From Citrobacter freundii (GTDB lineage: Bacteria > Bacteroidota > Bacteroidia > Chitinophagales > Chitinophagaceae), in the NCBI GenBank assembly GCA_003243445.1, contig QFQQ01000002.1, forward strand, positions 124,001-188,000: 64,000 bases of DNA, written 5' to 3'. Every line of letters starts with the position of its first letter. Within the stretch, counting starts at the first letter, position 1. The notes below the pieces were generated by a model, which was not told where the DNA came from, did not search any database, and saw only the letters and a list, made by a program, of their open reading frames with translations. Shown one piece after another: positions 35,081 to 42,782 of this stretch. Position numbers and translations under genes: made by a program.

Positions 35081-35389
35081 ATGGAAAAAGATAACAGCAT
35101 CACCGATCTGATCGAAAAACTGCGTCCTTTAATTGATCTTAATAACCTCGAAATCGTAGATCACTGGGAGGCCGATCTTTGCGCAATTGGATTGACAAAA
35201 CAAGACCAGACGATCTACATTTCTACCCACAATTACCAGGGCTCTGAGGTTCCTAAATACGATTTTGATCTGGAAAAATCCACTGGGCCGCTTGCTCATC
35301 AGTTCAAGGTTATTAAGGAAGGGAGGGCAGTTTCCGAGGATGAACTGCTGACAGAAATCAGCAACTTTTTTCAGAGGCATGTCGCTTAA
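35081..35389 (+). CDS. Conserved hypothetical protein
   Basis: A 102-residue soluble protein: TDLIEKLRPLIDLNNLEIVD, then HWEADLCAIGL, then IYISTHNYQGSEVPKYDFDL and a C-terminal helix with FFQRHV. Proteins with this layout are common in Chitinophagaceae and relatives; function is unknown. It is acidic, with no signal peptide. It may immediately follow the stress-protein gene on the same strand, 119 bp away. Confidence 0.72.
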   Translation: MEKDNSITDLIEKLRPLIDLNNLEIVDHWEADLCAIGLTKQDQTIYISTHNYQGSEVPKYDFDLEKSTGPLAHQFKVIKEGRAVSEDELLTEISNFFQRHVA

Positions 35390-35442
35390 CTTCTTCTATT
35401 TGCCCACCTATTCCCAGCCCTTCCATCTCTCGCAATCATCAC

Positions 35443-35922
35443 TCACCAGTTGTTCTCCTGATCCGAGTTAGTACGCTCTACATTCTCCGGAGGATTGATC
35501 TTCCAATCCCGGTCATACCGAACAAAGAATGCCAGCCAGATCGCCCGCGCAAGACGCATCAATGGTGGTTGCAACGCCACCAGCAACACTGCATTAAAGG
35601 CCATCCAGATGAAAAAGCGGTTGTCATTCATGCTGAGTCCAACGATCACCCACCAGGCTATAAGCGAGGCCACACTGATCGCAATAGACAATGCATAGCT
35701 GACATAGCTGGATCCATAATAGAACCCGACTTCGATCGCGAATGGCTGTTTACATACAGGACACTCCTTATGCATCTTCATTGTGGTTTTCAGTTTGTAC
35801 GGGTTCTTTACCATAAACATATCACCCTTGCGGCAACGCGGGCATTTGCATGCAAGTACATTGAGCACGCTTGGAACTGATTCTTTATTTGCTTCCATAG
35901 CTTGTAAATGAATATCGTTCAT
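35443..35922 (-). CDS. DUF983-family membrane protein
   Basis: A 159-residue protein with two CxxC pairs at the N-terminus (CKCPRCRKGDMF and CPVCKQPF), likely a zinc-binding cap, then two membrane helices (YVSYALSIAISVASLIAWWV and FIWMAFNAVLLVALQPP). This is the DUF983 pattern. It starts 11 bp after the AraC gene, so it is probably co-transcribed. An internal ATG at 35898 is an alternative start. Function unknown. Confidence 0.88.
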   Translation of the reverse strand: MNDIHLQAMEANKESVPSVLNVLACKCPRCRKGDMFMVKNPYKLKTTMKMHKECPVCKQPFAIEVGFYYGSSYVSYALSIAISVASLIAWWVIVGLSMNDNRFFIWMAFNAVLLVALQPPLMRLARAIWLAFFVRYDRDWKINPPENVERTNSDQENNW

Positions 35923-35933
35923 AAAAAATAGTT

Positions 35934-36812
35934 TTAGTGTGAATATTTCAAACGAAACTCTTCCGGCGTCATCTCCACCTGCTTTTTGAAAAAACGGCTG
36001 AAATAAGAATTATCCTGGAAGTTGAGTTCATACGCTATCTCCGCAATACTCAATTCCGCATTTACCAGCAAGCGCTTTGACTCGAGTATTACACGGTCGC
36101 GGATCAGTTCTCCCGCCGTCTTCCCTGCCATTTCCTGGCAAAGTGCGTTCAGATGATTGGGCGTGATATATAGCAGATCAGCATATTCCTTTGGCAAACG
36201 GATCGTTTTATAATGCTGATCGATCAGCTTGCGGAACCCACGGAATAATAATTCTTTTTGTCTTGATACGGCGGCATGATTTGAACTGCGGTTGTTGCAG
36301 GATTCATCCACCAGCAACAGGAATTCCATCAGCCATAACTTCAATTGATCACCTCCTTCGGGCAAACGATTCAGCATGGCTTCCATCAGCCTTATTGCAT
36401 CGGCTTGTGCAGAAGCCGGCAACTGGCACACGCAGTCTTCACTGTTACCGCTAAAAAAACTGAATCTCTCCAGGTAATGCTGGTCAAGCAGAAAAGACCT
36501 GAACAACTGCTCTGAAAAATTTATTACGAATCCTTCCGGTGTTCCTTTGAAATGCCAGCTATGCACTTGCCCCGGTACCATAAAATAAACCTGGTACGGC
36601 TTTACAGTAAAGCCGGCAAAATCTATTGTATGAGAACCGCGCCCGGAAGTAAAAAGTACCAAATGATAAAACGTATGCCGGTGGGGCGTGTGCAACTGCT
36701 GATAGTGCTTTTCCAGGTATAGTTCCAGCCGCTCCACCTGCAGCTCTTCCTGCTTCTTGTCTTCCTTTACGAGGTGGCGAAGATTATAGACCGGTATTTT
36801 TGCCCTGGACAT
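35934..36812 (-). CDS. AraC-family transcriptional regulator
   Basis: A 292-residue regulator. ATG at 36812 (MSRAKIPVYNLRHLVKEDKK) is chosen over 36863. The N-terminal cupin domain (about 25-130: HRHTFYHLVLFTSGRGSHTI, then YFMVPGQVHSWHF) should sense a small ligand. The C-terminal AraC domain (about 190-290) has both helix-turn-helix units, ending in IAYELNFQDNSYFSRFFKKQ, the family signature, then TPEEFRLKY. It probably regulates the DUF983 gene and perhaps others; the ligand is unknown. Confidence 0.92.
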   Translation of the reverse strand: MSRAKIPVYNLRHLVKEDKKQEELQVERLELYLEKHYQQLHTPHRHTFYHLVLFTSGRGSHTIDFAGFTVKPYQVYFMVPGQVHSWHFKGTPEGFVINFSEQLFRSFLLDQHYLERFSFFSGNSEDCVCQLPASAQADAIRLMEAMLNRLPEGGDQLKLWLMEFLLLVDESCNNRSSNHAAVSRQKELLFRGFRKLIDQHYKTIRLPKEYADLLYITPNHLNALCQEMAGKTAGELIRDRVILESKRLLVNAELSIAEIAYELNFQDNSYFSRFFKKQVEMTPEEFRLKYSH

Positions 36813-37134
36813 TATTGCTTTTCTTTTAACACCACAAAGGTAAAACACCGGCACCAGGAGCAATTATCCGGAACGTGGTTTCAATGGTACTTTTCAACGA
36901 TTCTTTAGATCCGGTGATCTTCCGGCACCGGCTTATAATGGCCTGCGATCGATCCATATATATAATCAACACCCCAACCCTGCAAATTCCTGCAAGAGCC
37001 CCCCCTGTTGAATATCCCCCGCAGATACACGCAAACATCGGTGGAAAAACAATGTGACAGATGTTATATGATGGATCAAATACAATAAATCCCTTTTATC
37101 TTCGGGGCATCTTTAATTGCTCAAATTCTTTCGT
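36813..37134. other. Divergent intergenic region, no gene
   Basis: About 320 bp between the divergent AraC and NamZ genes, so it must hold both promoters. No clear TAnnTTTG element or operator palindrome was recognised. Confidence 0.5.
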
Positions 37135-38355
37135 ATGAATTTCCTGCTGACAAGTGCTTTGGTACTTCTTACATTTTCTTTTCAACCTTGCAAGAACAGT
37201 TCTGTAGCCACTGCAACAGAACCTTCTTCAAAGATCATCACCGGTGCGGATCAGACAGAAAAGTATGTTCCTTATCTGAAAGGAAAGCGGGTGGCTGTAC
37301 TCGGAAATCCTACATCGATCATTGGTCATAAACATCTTGTTGATAGCCTGCTCGCACGCGGGATCAACATTGTAAAAGTGTTTGGACCGGAACATGGCTT
37401 CCGTGGTAATGCAAGTGCCGGTGTACACGTAGCCGATCAGAAAGACTCCGCAACCGGCATTCCGATCATTTCCCTTTATGGCCCAAAAAGAAAACCAACC
37501 AAAGAAGATATGGCGGACGTTGATGTGATGATCTATGATGTGCAGGACGTTGGCTGCCGTTTCTACACCAATATAAATGCATTGGCAGCATTAATGGAAA
37601 CCTGCGCGGCATACGATAAAGAATTGCTGATCCTTGACAGGCCGAATCCGAACGGATACCTGATCGACGGACCAATACTGGATATGTCGCTCAAATCCGG
37701 TATCGGTATGTTCCCGATTCCTATCAGTCACGGACTGACGATCGCTGAATTTGCACAGATGGCAAACGGAGAAGGATGGCTCGCCAATAAAGCAAAATGC
37801 AAACTGAAGATCATTCCTGTCGCCAATTATGATCACGATATGTATTATGAATTGCCTGTAAGCCCTTCACCAAACCTGAACACACAACAGGCGATCATGC
37901 TTTACCCATCCACCTGTTTATTCGAGGGCGTGTATGTTAATCATGGCCGCGGCACGATGTATCCTTTTACCGTTTTAGGAAGTCCTGAATTGAAAGGCAA
38001 ATATGCTTTTTCTTATACTCCTGCTTCCATCAAAGGCATGGCGGAAACACCATTGTTCATGAACGAAGTTTGTTATGGTCTCGATCTTCGCAAGTACGAC
38101 GTGAAAAAACTGATCGCTTCGAAGAAGCTCAATTTACAATGGATGATGGAACTCTATAAAGCACATCCACACAAAGAAAAATTCTTTGATTCGAAGCTCA
38201 GCAGGCAAATGAATAACATCGATATACTGGCCGGAGTGCATGCATTCCGTAAACAGATCGAAAGTGGCGCATCTGAAGAAGAGATCCGCAAAAGCTGGGA
38301 ACCAGGGTTAAGCCAGTATAAAGAAATGCGAAAGAAGTACCTGATCTATAAATAA
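37135..38355 (+). CDS. namZ: Exo-beta-N-acetylmuramidase NamZ-family protein (DUF1343)
   Basis: A 406-residue exported enzyme. ATG at 37135 starts the signal peptide MNFLLTSALVLLTFSFQPC, which might also be lipidated at Cys19 although the lipobox is unusual. The DUF1343/NamZ core is clear: RVAVLGNPTSIIG, KVFGPEHGFRGNASAGVHV, MIYDVQDVGCRFYTNINAL, LILDRPNPNG, ISHGLTIAEFAQM and VNHGRGTMYPF. NamZ removes terminal N-acetylmuramic acid from peptidoglycan fragments (GH171), so this gene probably recycles or scavenges muropeptides. Full length, followed by a strong terminator. Confidence 0.93.
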   Translation: MNFLLTSALVLLTFSFQPCKNSSVATATEPSSKIITGADQTEKYVPYLKGKRVAVLGNPTSIIGHKHLVDSLLARGINIVKVFGPEHGFRGNASAGVHVADQKDSATGIPIISLYGPKRKPTKEDMADVDVMIYDVQDVGCRFYTNINALAALMETCAAYDKELLILDRPNPNGYLIDGPILDMSLKSGIGMFPIPISHGLTIAEFAQMANGEGWLANKAKCKLKIIPVANYDHDMYYELPVSPSPNLNTQQAIMLYPSTCLFEGVYVNHGRGTMYPFTVLGSPELKGKYAFSYTPASIKGMAETPLFMNEVCYGLDLRKYDVKKLIASKKLNLQWMMELYKAHPHKEKFFDSKLSRQMNNIDILAGVHAFRKQIESGASEEEIRKSWEPGLSQYKEMRKKYLIYK

Positions 38356-38360
38356 CAAGG

Positions 38361-38394
38361 AAACCGGATCCTCTTACGACGATCCGGTTTTTTT
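38361..38394 (+). terminator. Intrinsic terminator of namZ
   Basis: AAACCGGATC (38361-38370) pairs with GATCCGGTTT (38381-38390), followed by TTTT. Confidence 0.9.
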
Positions 38395-38415
38395 ATGTTT
38401 AATCCATGCAGAGCC

Positions 38416-38634
38416 TTATCTCCGTGTACTGTCGCTGCGTACACCCATTGAATCTGTTGTGCCGCTACGAGGCTGTGTCAGACTGTCCGATGGAACCGCT
38501 AAACTATCTGATGACCGGTTTTCAGGAAGTGTTACACTATTGGTTGAATCAGTGGTATCCTGTCCGCTATTACTGTTGTTACCACAAGCTGCGAAACATG
38601 TTGCGATTGCAAGTACTATACATATACGTTTCAT
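38416..38634 (-). CDS. Small Ser/Thr-rich lipoprotein
   Basis: A 72-residue protein. ATG at 38634 begins MKRICIVLAIATCFAAC, a signal peptide with the lipidated Cys in FAAC. The mature part is low-complexity, rich in Ser, Thr, Asp and Asn (DTTDSTNSVTLPENRSSDSL), with no fold expected. It starts 44 bp after the beta-propeller gene on the same strand. No family was recognised; such small lipoproteins are frequent in Bacteroidota. Confidence 0.6.
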   Translation of the reverse strand: MKRICIVLAIATCFAACGNNSNSGQDTTDSTNSVTLPENRSSDSLAVPSDSLTQPRSGTTDSMGVRSDSTRR

Positions 38635-38678
38635 ACGATTAAAATTTACAGGGAATTTTTCAACAACCATGCCGGGAA

Positions 38679-39551
38679 CTATTTCCGTAAATAGAAGTAC
38701 AGTTTTACCTCCCTGATAAATTGTGGTCGCTCACTCAATGTAAAAAAACCTTTGTTATCATTCTTAAAGGTGATTGCTTCTCCCTGTGGTTCGGGCAAAT
38801 AAGACACATGTACCGGTGTAGTATACAATGCTTCCCTGATCGAAGATCCATTATTCAACCGCCAGTAATAAATGGAGGAATATGTTTTTATCAGGACTTC
38901 ATTTCCGTCTGGAGAGAACGCTGCACTTACTACATTATTAAAAGGCAAATGGCCGATCAATGTTGCCTTGTTCGTAACATTCAGCGCCTGCGGATAATCG
39001 ATCTTGTAGATACCTGAAAGAGAATCCCGCTTTGTAATAATGTAAATATCCTTTGTGTTATTATCGACAAGCAGTGCTTCCGCATCATGTGTTCCGTCCG
39101 GATAGATAAAGGTGATCTTTTCAAAAGCCTCCACTTCATCTTCCGAATCCCGCGGTTCGGGGAAACGATAGATAAAGAATTTTTGAGCAGACAAATTATT
39201 GTTACCAATATCAGCAAGGTAAATGTAATTAACTCCCGCTTGAGGTCCTTTTGCCAGGGCGATATCTTCCCAGTCCCTGTTAGAAACTCCCTTCAATTTT
39301 ATTTTCTTTTTCAATTCGCCCGTGTATGACAGCAGGAGAAGTTCTTCCGGATTTCCGCTGTCCTGTTGCACCCATAAATAACCCGGATTCTTCTTGCTAT
39401 CCGCGATGCCTGATGCTTCATCTACCTTACCCGGCGTAACGGGTGTGGCCATTGGTTGTGCGTCGAAAATATCTTTCTCCACTGAAGTGTCACTTTTTTT
39501 GCATGCTGCGAACAGGCCAATGATACAGATATGTAGAAATATTTGACGCAT
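38679..39551 (-). CDS. Beta-propeller lipoprotein of unknown function
   Basis: A 290-residue lipoprotein: ATG at 39551 begins MRQIFLHICIIGLFAAC with the lipidated Cys. The mature protein has repeated strand blocks (EASGIADSKKNPGYLWVQQD, DWEDIALAKGP, YIYLADIGNN, DAEALLVDNNTKDIYIITKR, VVSAAFSPDGNEVLIKTY, EPQGEAITFKNDNKGFFTLS) spaced like propeller blades. It resembles SdiA-regulated/YjiK-like proteins and phytase-like propellers, but the catalytic role is unknown. It is probably co-transcribed with the small lipoprotein downstream. Confidence 0.78.
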   Translation of the reverse strand: MRQIFLHICIIGLFAACKKSDTSVEKDIFDAQPMATPVTPGKVDEASGIADSKKNPGYLWVQQDSGNPEELLLLSYTGELKKKIKLKGVSNRDWEDIALAKGPQAGVNYIYLADIGNNNLSAQKFFIYRFPEPRDSEDEVEAFEKITFIYPDGTHDAEALLVDNNTKDIYIITKRDSLSGIYKIDYPQALNVTNKATLIGHLPFNNVVSAAFSPDGNEVLIKTYSSIYYWRLNNGSSIREALYTTPVHVSYLPEPQGEAITFKNDNKGFFTLSERPQFIREVKLYFYLRK

Positions 39552-39662
39552 GCAAAAGAAAAACAATATTCCTGCCATTGACTCATTACCAGTTCACTTA
39601 TTTGTCAAAAAATAACCGCATTTTCGGTTAATAAAAAGATTATATCTTGAGCGCTATTGACA

Positions 39663-40355
39663 ATGAGAACATTTTATATCATAGCGATCTTATTGCTAAG
39701 CTGGCACGAAGTGAAAGCTGATAAACCTGGATTGGATAAACACGTCAATCTTCGGGCAAAAGATGCAATTGATAATTTCTGGCACTGGTTTACAAAAAAT
39801 GAAAACCGCCTGAAGAAGTTTGAAACCGACCCTGCCAGGTATCTCAATGAATTTCTTACCCAGATAAAAAAGATCAGGACCGGGCTGGCTGTAGAACTTG
39901 AACCGCCGAAGAATGGTATCATTAATATGACGATCTCTGCTGATGGCAATATCGAGTTATTTCATATTGTGGAGCAGATCGTAACAAAAGCGCCAACCGT
40001 AAAAGGATGGAAAATATTTGCTTTCCGGCAGCGGCTTCCACTGGCAAGCATTAAAGATATATCAGTGAGAGTTGGAGATGTTCAGCTTGATCCTTCTAAA
40101 ATGAAATTTCTTCCGGTGATTGAAAACGGTAAACTGAATGTGGTGATCTATGTTGCGGGTGTGAACGAAGACAATTATGATAAGATCGCTTATGCCGGCT
40201 TGATGTTACTCGATAATATTCTTGGCGAATATGATTGCGTGATGAAAGTAGATTCATACGACTTCAAAGAATTGCCGGATAAAAACAAAACCGGAGCTGT
40301 TCCCCGGCCGCTGTTGGAACTGCCGGCTTTCGTGGACGAGTTTCATGGGAAATAG
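39663..40355 (+). CDS. Exported protein of unknown function
   Basis: A 230-residue protein. ATG at 39663 (MRTFYIIAILLLSWHEVKA) gives a signal peptide; the TTG at 39657 is less likely. The mature domain has DAIDNFWHWFTKNENRLKKF, then NMTISADGNIELFHIVEQIV and GWKIFAFRQR. The last part recalls the DUF695-like proteins of Bacteroidota that measure or bind an unknown partner, but no confident family is assigned. Divergent from the beta-propeller gene; its 3' end faces palindrome copy B. Confidence 0.75.
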   Translation: MRTFYIIAILLLSWHEVKADKPGLDKHVNLRAKDAIDNFWHWFTKNENRLKKFETDPARYLNEFLTQIKKIRTGLAVELEPPKNGIINMTISADGNIELFHIVEQIVTKAPTVKGWKIFAFRQRLPLASIKDISVRVGDVQLDPSKMKFLPVIENGKLNVVIYVAGVNEDNYDKIAYAGLMLLDNILGEYDCVMKVDSYDFKELPDKNKTGAVPRPLLELPAFVDEFHGK

Positions 40356-40382
40356 AGCACGCTAATATTCGGGATGATTTGA

Positions 40383-40498
40383 AAGGTTCCAGGGGTTCCA
40401 GGTGTTCCAGAAGTTCCAGAGGTTCTCCGTAAAATGTTGATATCTGCTATTCGCGGCAGCAACCCCTGGAACCTCTGGAACCTCTGGAACCTTTAGAC
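40383..40498. repeat. 9-bp-unit palindrome, copy B
   Basis: The left side (from 40384) holds AGGTTCCAG, GGGTTCCAG, GTGTTCCAG, AAGTTCCAG, AGGTTC. The right side (40460-40498) holds AACCCCTGG, AACCTCTGG, AACCTCTGG, AACCTTTAG. The turn ends GCGGCAGCAACC, as in copy D. It directly borders a truncated PPC-domain gene. Confidence 0.85.
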
Positions 40499-40511
40499 CC
40501 TCTGCCTCTGA

Positions 40512-40721
40512 AATATTGCCTGGCAGAATGGAAAAGTTTCCGTTCACACGCATGGTGTGGTTGGCGACAGTAACTTCAATGCTTATGCAGGCCATATCCT
40601 GTCAGGCTCAGTGAGCACAGGTTCGCTCGAAGTGATGATCACACCGCATGATAAGAAGTTCGAGCGGAAAATGGATGAACAACTGGGTGCAAGTGTCCTT
40701 GACATCGATCATGCCGGATAA
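40512..40721 (+). pseudogene. Truncated PPC-domain (DUF296) DNA-binding protein gene
   Basis: An in-frame run of 69 codons without a start reads NIAWQNGKVSVHTHGVVGDS, then YAGHILSGSVSTGSLEVMIT, and ends FERKMDEQLGASVLDIDHAG before TAA at 40719. HTHGVVGDxNFxAYAGHI is the core of the PPC domain (plant and prokaryote conserved, DUF296), whose histidines bind metal. A TGA precedes the fragment, and the N-terminal half of the domain is missing. Palindrome copy B ends 14 bp upstream, so the element or a rearrangement next to it probably removed the 5' end. Confidence 0.7.
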
Positions 40722-41108
40722 GGTTATTAAAAAACAGATAACCACTTTATCAGTACTATATAAAAAAGGGCTAAAAAAAATGACCAGATAAGGGCATGGC
40801 CATTTCACTGCCACTCCACGAATCGTTCTTGATCAGGATCATCATAAAAGGGAAACACACTACCCGTAAAATCCGCGCTACTTAATATTTTAAACGCAGG
40901 TGCCCGGAAACATTCACATTTTCTTTAATGTTGTAGTTTCCAGACTACATTTTAAACAGAATCTTCAACTACGTCATATAGATAACTCAATCTATATAAG
41001 GACTCCTTTTAACATTGTTTTTTTGTGCCGTTAATGAATAGACAGGAAATGAGTTAAGCCGTCCCTTACCGATCCTGCCTACTAATTTTAAAACATCTGA
41101 TATTTTTT
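40722..41108. other. Intergenic region upstream of the repeat-protein operon
   Basis: Two perfect inverted repeats are present: TGTAGT-N6-ACTACA at 40932-40949 and ATATAGAT-N6-ATCTATAT at 40976-40997. Both have 6-bp centres and could be operators for the operon starting at 41109. No clear -7 element was found between them and the ATG. Confidence 0.55.
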
Positions 41109-42743
41109 ATGAAACTAAAATCTACGCTTTTAAGCAGTAAAGGCTTATTGCTTGTAGCATTATTCCTGGGTTCAACTGTAATGGTTAATGCCCAGTTGAA
41201 AGTAGGTGATAACCCTACGAACATCCAGAAATCATCTATACTTGAGCTGGAGAGCACACGCCAGGGTCTGTTGCTGCCAAGACTGGCCGACACTACTGCT
41301 ATCAATGCGCTCACTCCTCCTGATGGTATGATCATCTATTTGAATGCAGATAACAGTCTTCGTCTGCGCAGTAACGGCTCGTGGAAAAAGATCGCCGATC
41401 TTTCTGAAGCAAGCTCCAACTGGTCTCTCAAAGGTAACAGTGGTACTGACTCTACAGTGAACTTCATGGGAACTGTGGATGGCAAGCCGCTTATCATGAA
41501 AACGAACAACACTGAGAGATTACGTATCAACTCAAATGGTAACGTGGGCATCGGTACTGCAACTCCGACAGCCAAACTGAACGTGGACGGAACAGTGAAG
41601 TTTGAAAACCTGGCTGCCGGCACAAATGAACTGGACGTACTGGTATTGAACGCCGACGGTTCAGTGTACAAACGATCTATGTCTTCTTCTGCTTTTGAGA
41701 ATGCGATCCGCGCGATCAACGGCATCCAGAAACAAACGCTCAGCATCACCGCCGGTGCAAGCACTTCAACAGACACTGTTGCGGTTGAGAACCGTGCTTC
41801 AGACAGCACGATCGCGATCCACCTGCCTGTACAAAACGGTTCCTCTGCTTCCAAGCCTTATGGTTTCCTGACTTATACCGACTGGCAGAAGATCCAAAGT
41901 GGTATTCAAACCATCACCATCGGTGCGGTTGCCACTACTTCAAACATCAATGGAGCATCTATTTCTTCAGACAGCACTTCACGCACGATCGTTCTGCACC
42001 CTGCTGATGCCACTAATCCTGGTATCGTTACTGCAGGTACACAAACCTTCGGTGGAGATAAGACCTTCAATGGTAATGTAACCCTGAACAGCGTTGCCAA
42101 TAACAATACAGTTGACTCCGTACTCGTGATCGAGAACGGTGTGATCCAGAAAAGAAAAGTAAGCTCTTCTGCTTTTGGTAATGCGATCCGCAGCATCAAC
42201 AACAACAGAGATACTGCACAAACTATTGCTTTCCGTAATTCAGGTTCCGATCTCACTGTTTCTACTAACGGTACTGACTCCATCCTACTGAACGTGCCGG
42301 ATGCCGGTACAGCTGCACGTGGTGTGGTTACAACCGCAGTACAGACATTTGCGGGTAGCAAAACTTTCCAGGACAGCGTTGCAGCAGCAAAAGCGATCCT
42401 TGTTGGTAGCGCAGGCCACGCAAACTCAACAGTACAGGTAGACGGTTCAATAGCAATGGCTATCAAAACGATCACCAGCGATTATTCTGCTGATGGTTCT
42501 GATAACACGATCCTTGCGAATACAAGCACAGCTTCCATCACACTGACACTGCCAAACCCAAGCTCTTTTGCTGGTCGTATCTACACCATCAAAAAGATCG
42601 GTAACGGCGGTATCGACAAAGAACTGACGATCACTCCAACCGGGGCAACGATCGATGGAGGCTCTTCATACAAGATCTATAACGACTGGACCTATGTAAC
42701 GCTGCAAACAGACGGCAGCAACTGGTACATCATTAAGAAATAA
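41109..42743 (+). CDS. Secreted fibre-like repeat protein (first gene of surface-protein operon)
   Basis: A 544-residue secreted protein. The signal peptide ends near VMVNAQ. Its N-terminal block (QKSSILELESTRQGLLLPRL, then NALTPPDGMIIYLNADNSL) is shared with the next gene. A motif NTERLRINSNGNVGIGTATP follows, as in phage-tail-fibre-like Bacteroidota proteins. Two copies of a segment like GTQTFGGDKTFNGNVTLNSV and AVQTFAGSKTFQDSVAAAKA come later. The C-terminus (IYTIKKIGNGGIDKELTITP, ending SNWYIIKK) resembles a fibre tip. No T9SS domain is visible here. The role is probably an extracellular fibre or adhesin (inference). It is 39 bp before the next gene. Confidence 0.85.
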   Translation: MKLKSTLLSSKGLLLVALFLGSTVMVNAQLKVGDNPTNIQKSSILELESTRQGLLLPRLADTTAINALTPPDGMIIYLNADNSLRLRSNGSWKKIADLSEASSNWSLKGNSGTDSTVNFMGTVDGKPLIMKTNNTERLRINSNGNVGIGTATPTAKLNVDGTVKFENLAAGTNELDVLVLNADGSVYKRSMSSSAFENAIRAINGIQKQTLSITAGASTSTDTVAVENRASDSTIAIHLPVQNGSSASKPYGFLTYTDWQKIQSGIQTITIGAVATTSNINGASISSDSTSRTIVLHPADATNPGIVTAGTQTFGGDKTFNGNVTLNSVANNNTVDSVLVIENGVIQKRKVSSSAFGNAIRSINNNRDTAQTIAFRNSGSDLTVSTNGTDSILLNVPDAGTAARGVVTTAVQTFAGSKTFQDSVAAAKAILVGSAGHANSTVQVDGSIAMAIKTITSDYSADGSDNTILANTSTASITLTLPNPSSFAGRIYTIKKIGNGGIDKELTITPTGATIDGGSSYKIYNDWTYVTLQTDGSNWYIIKK

Positions 42744-42782
42744 TCATCCAATAATAAGACCGCCCTTATCAATCCTGTTCCT

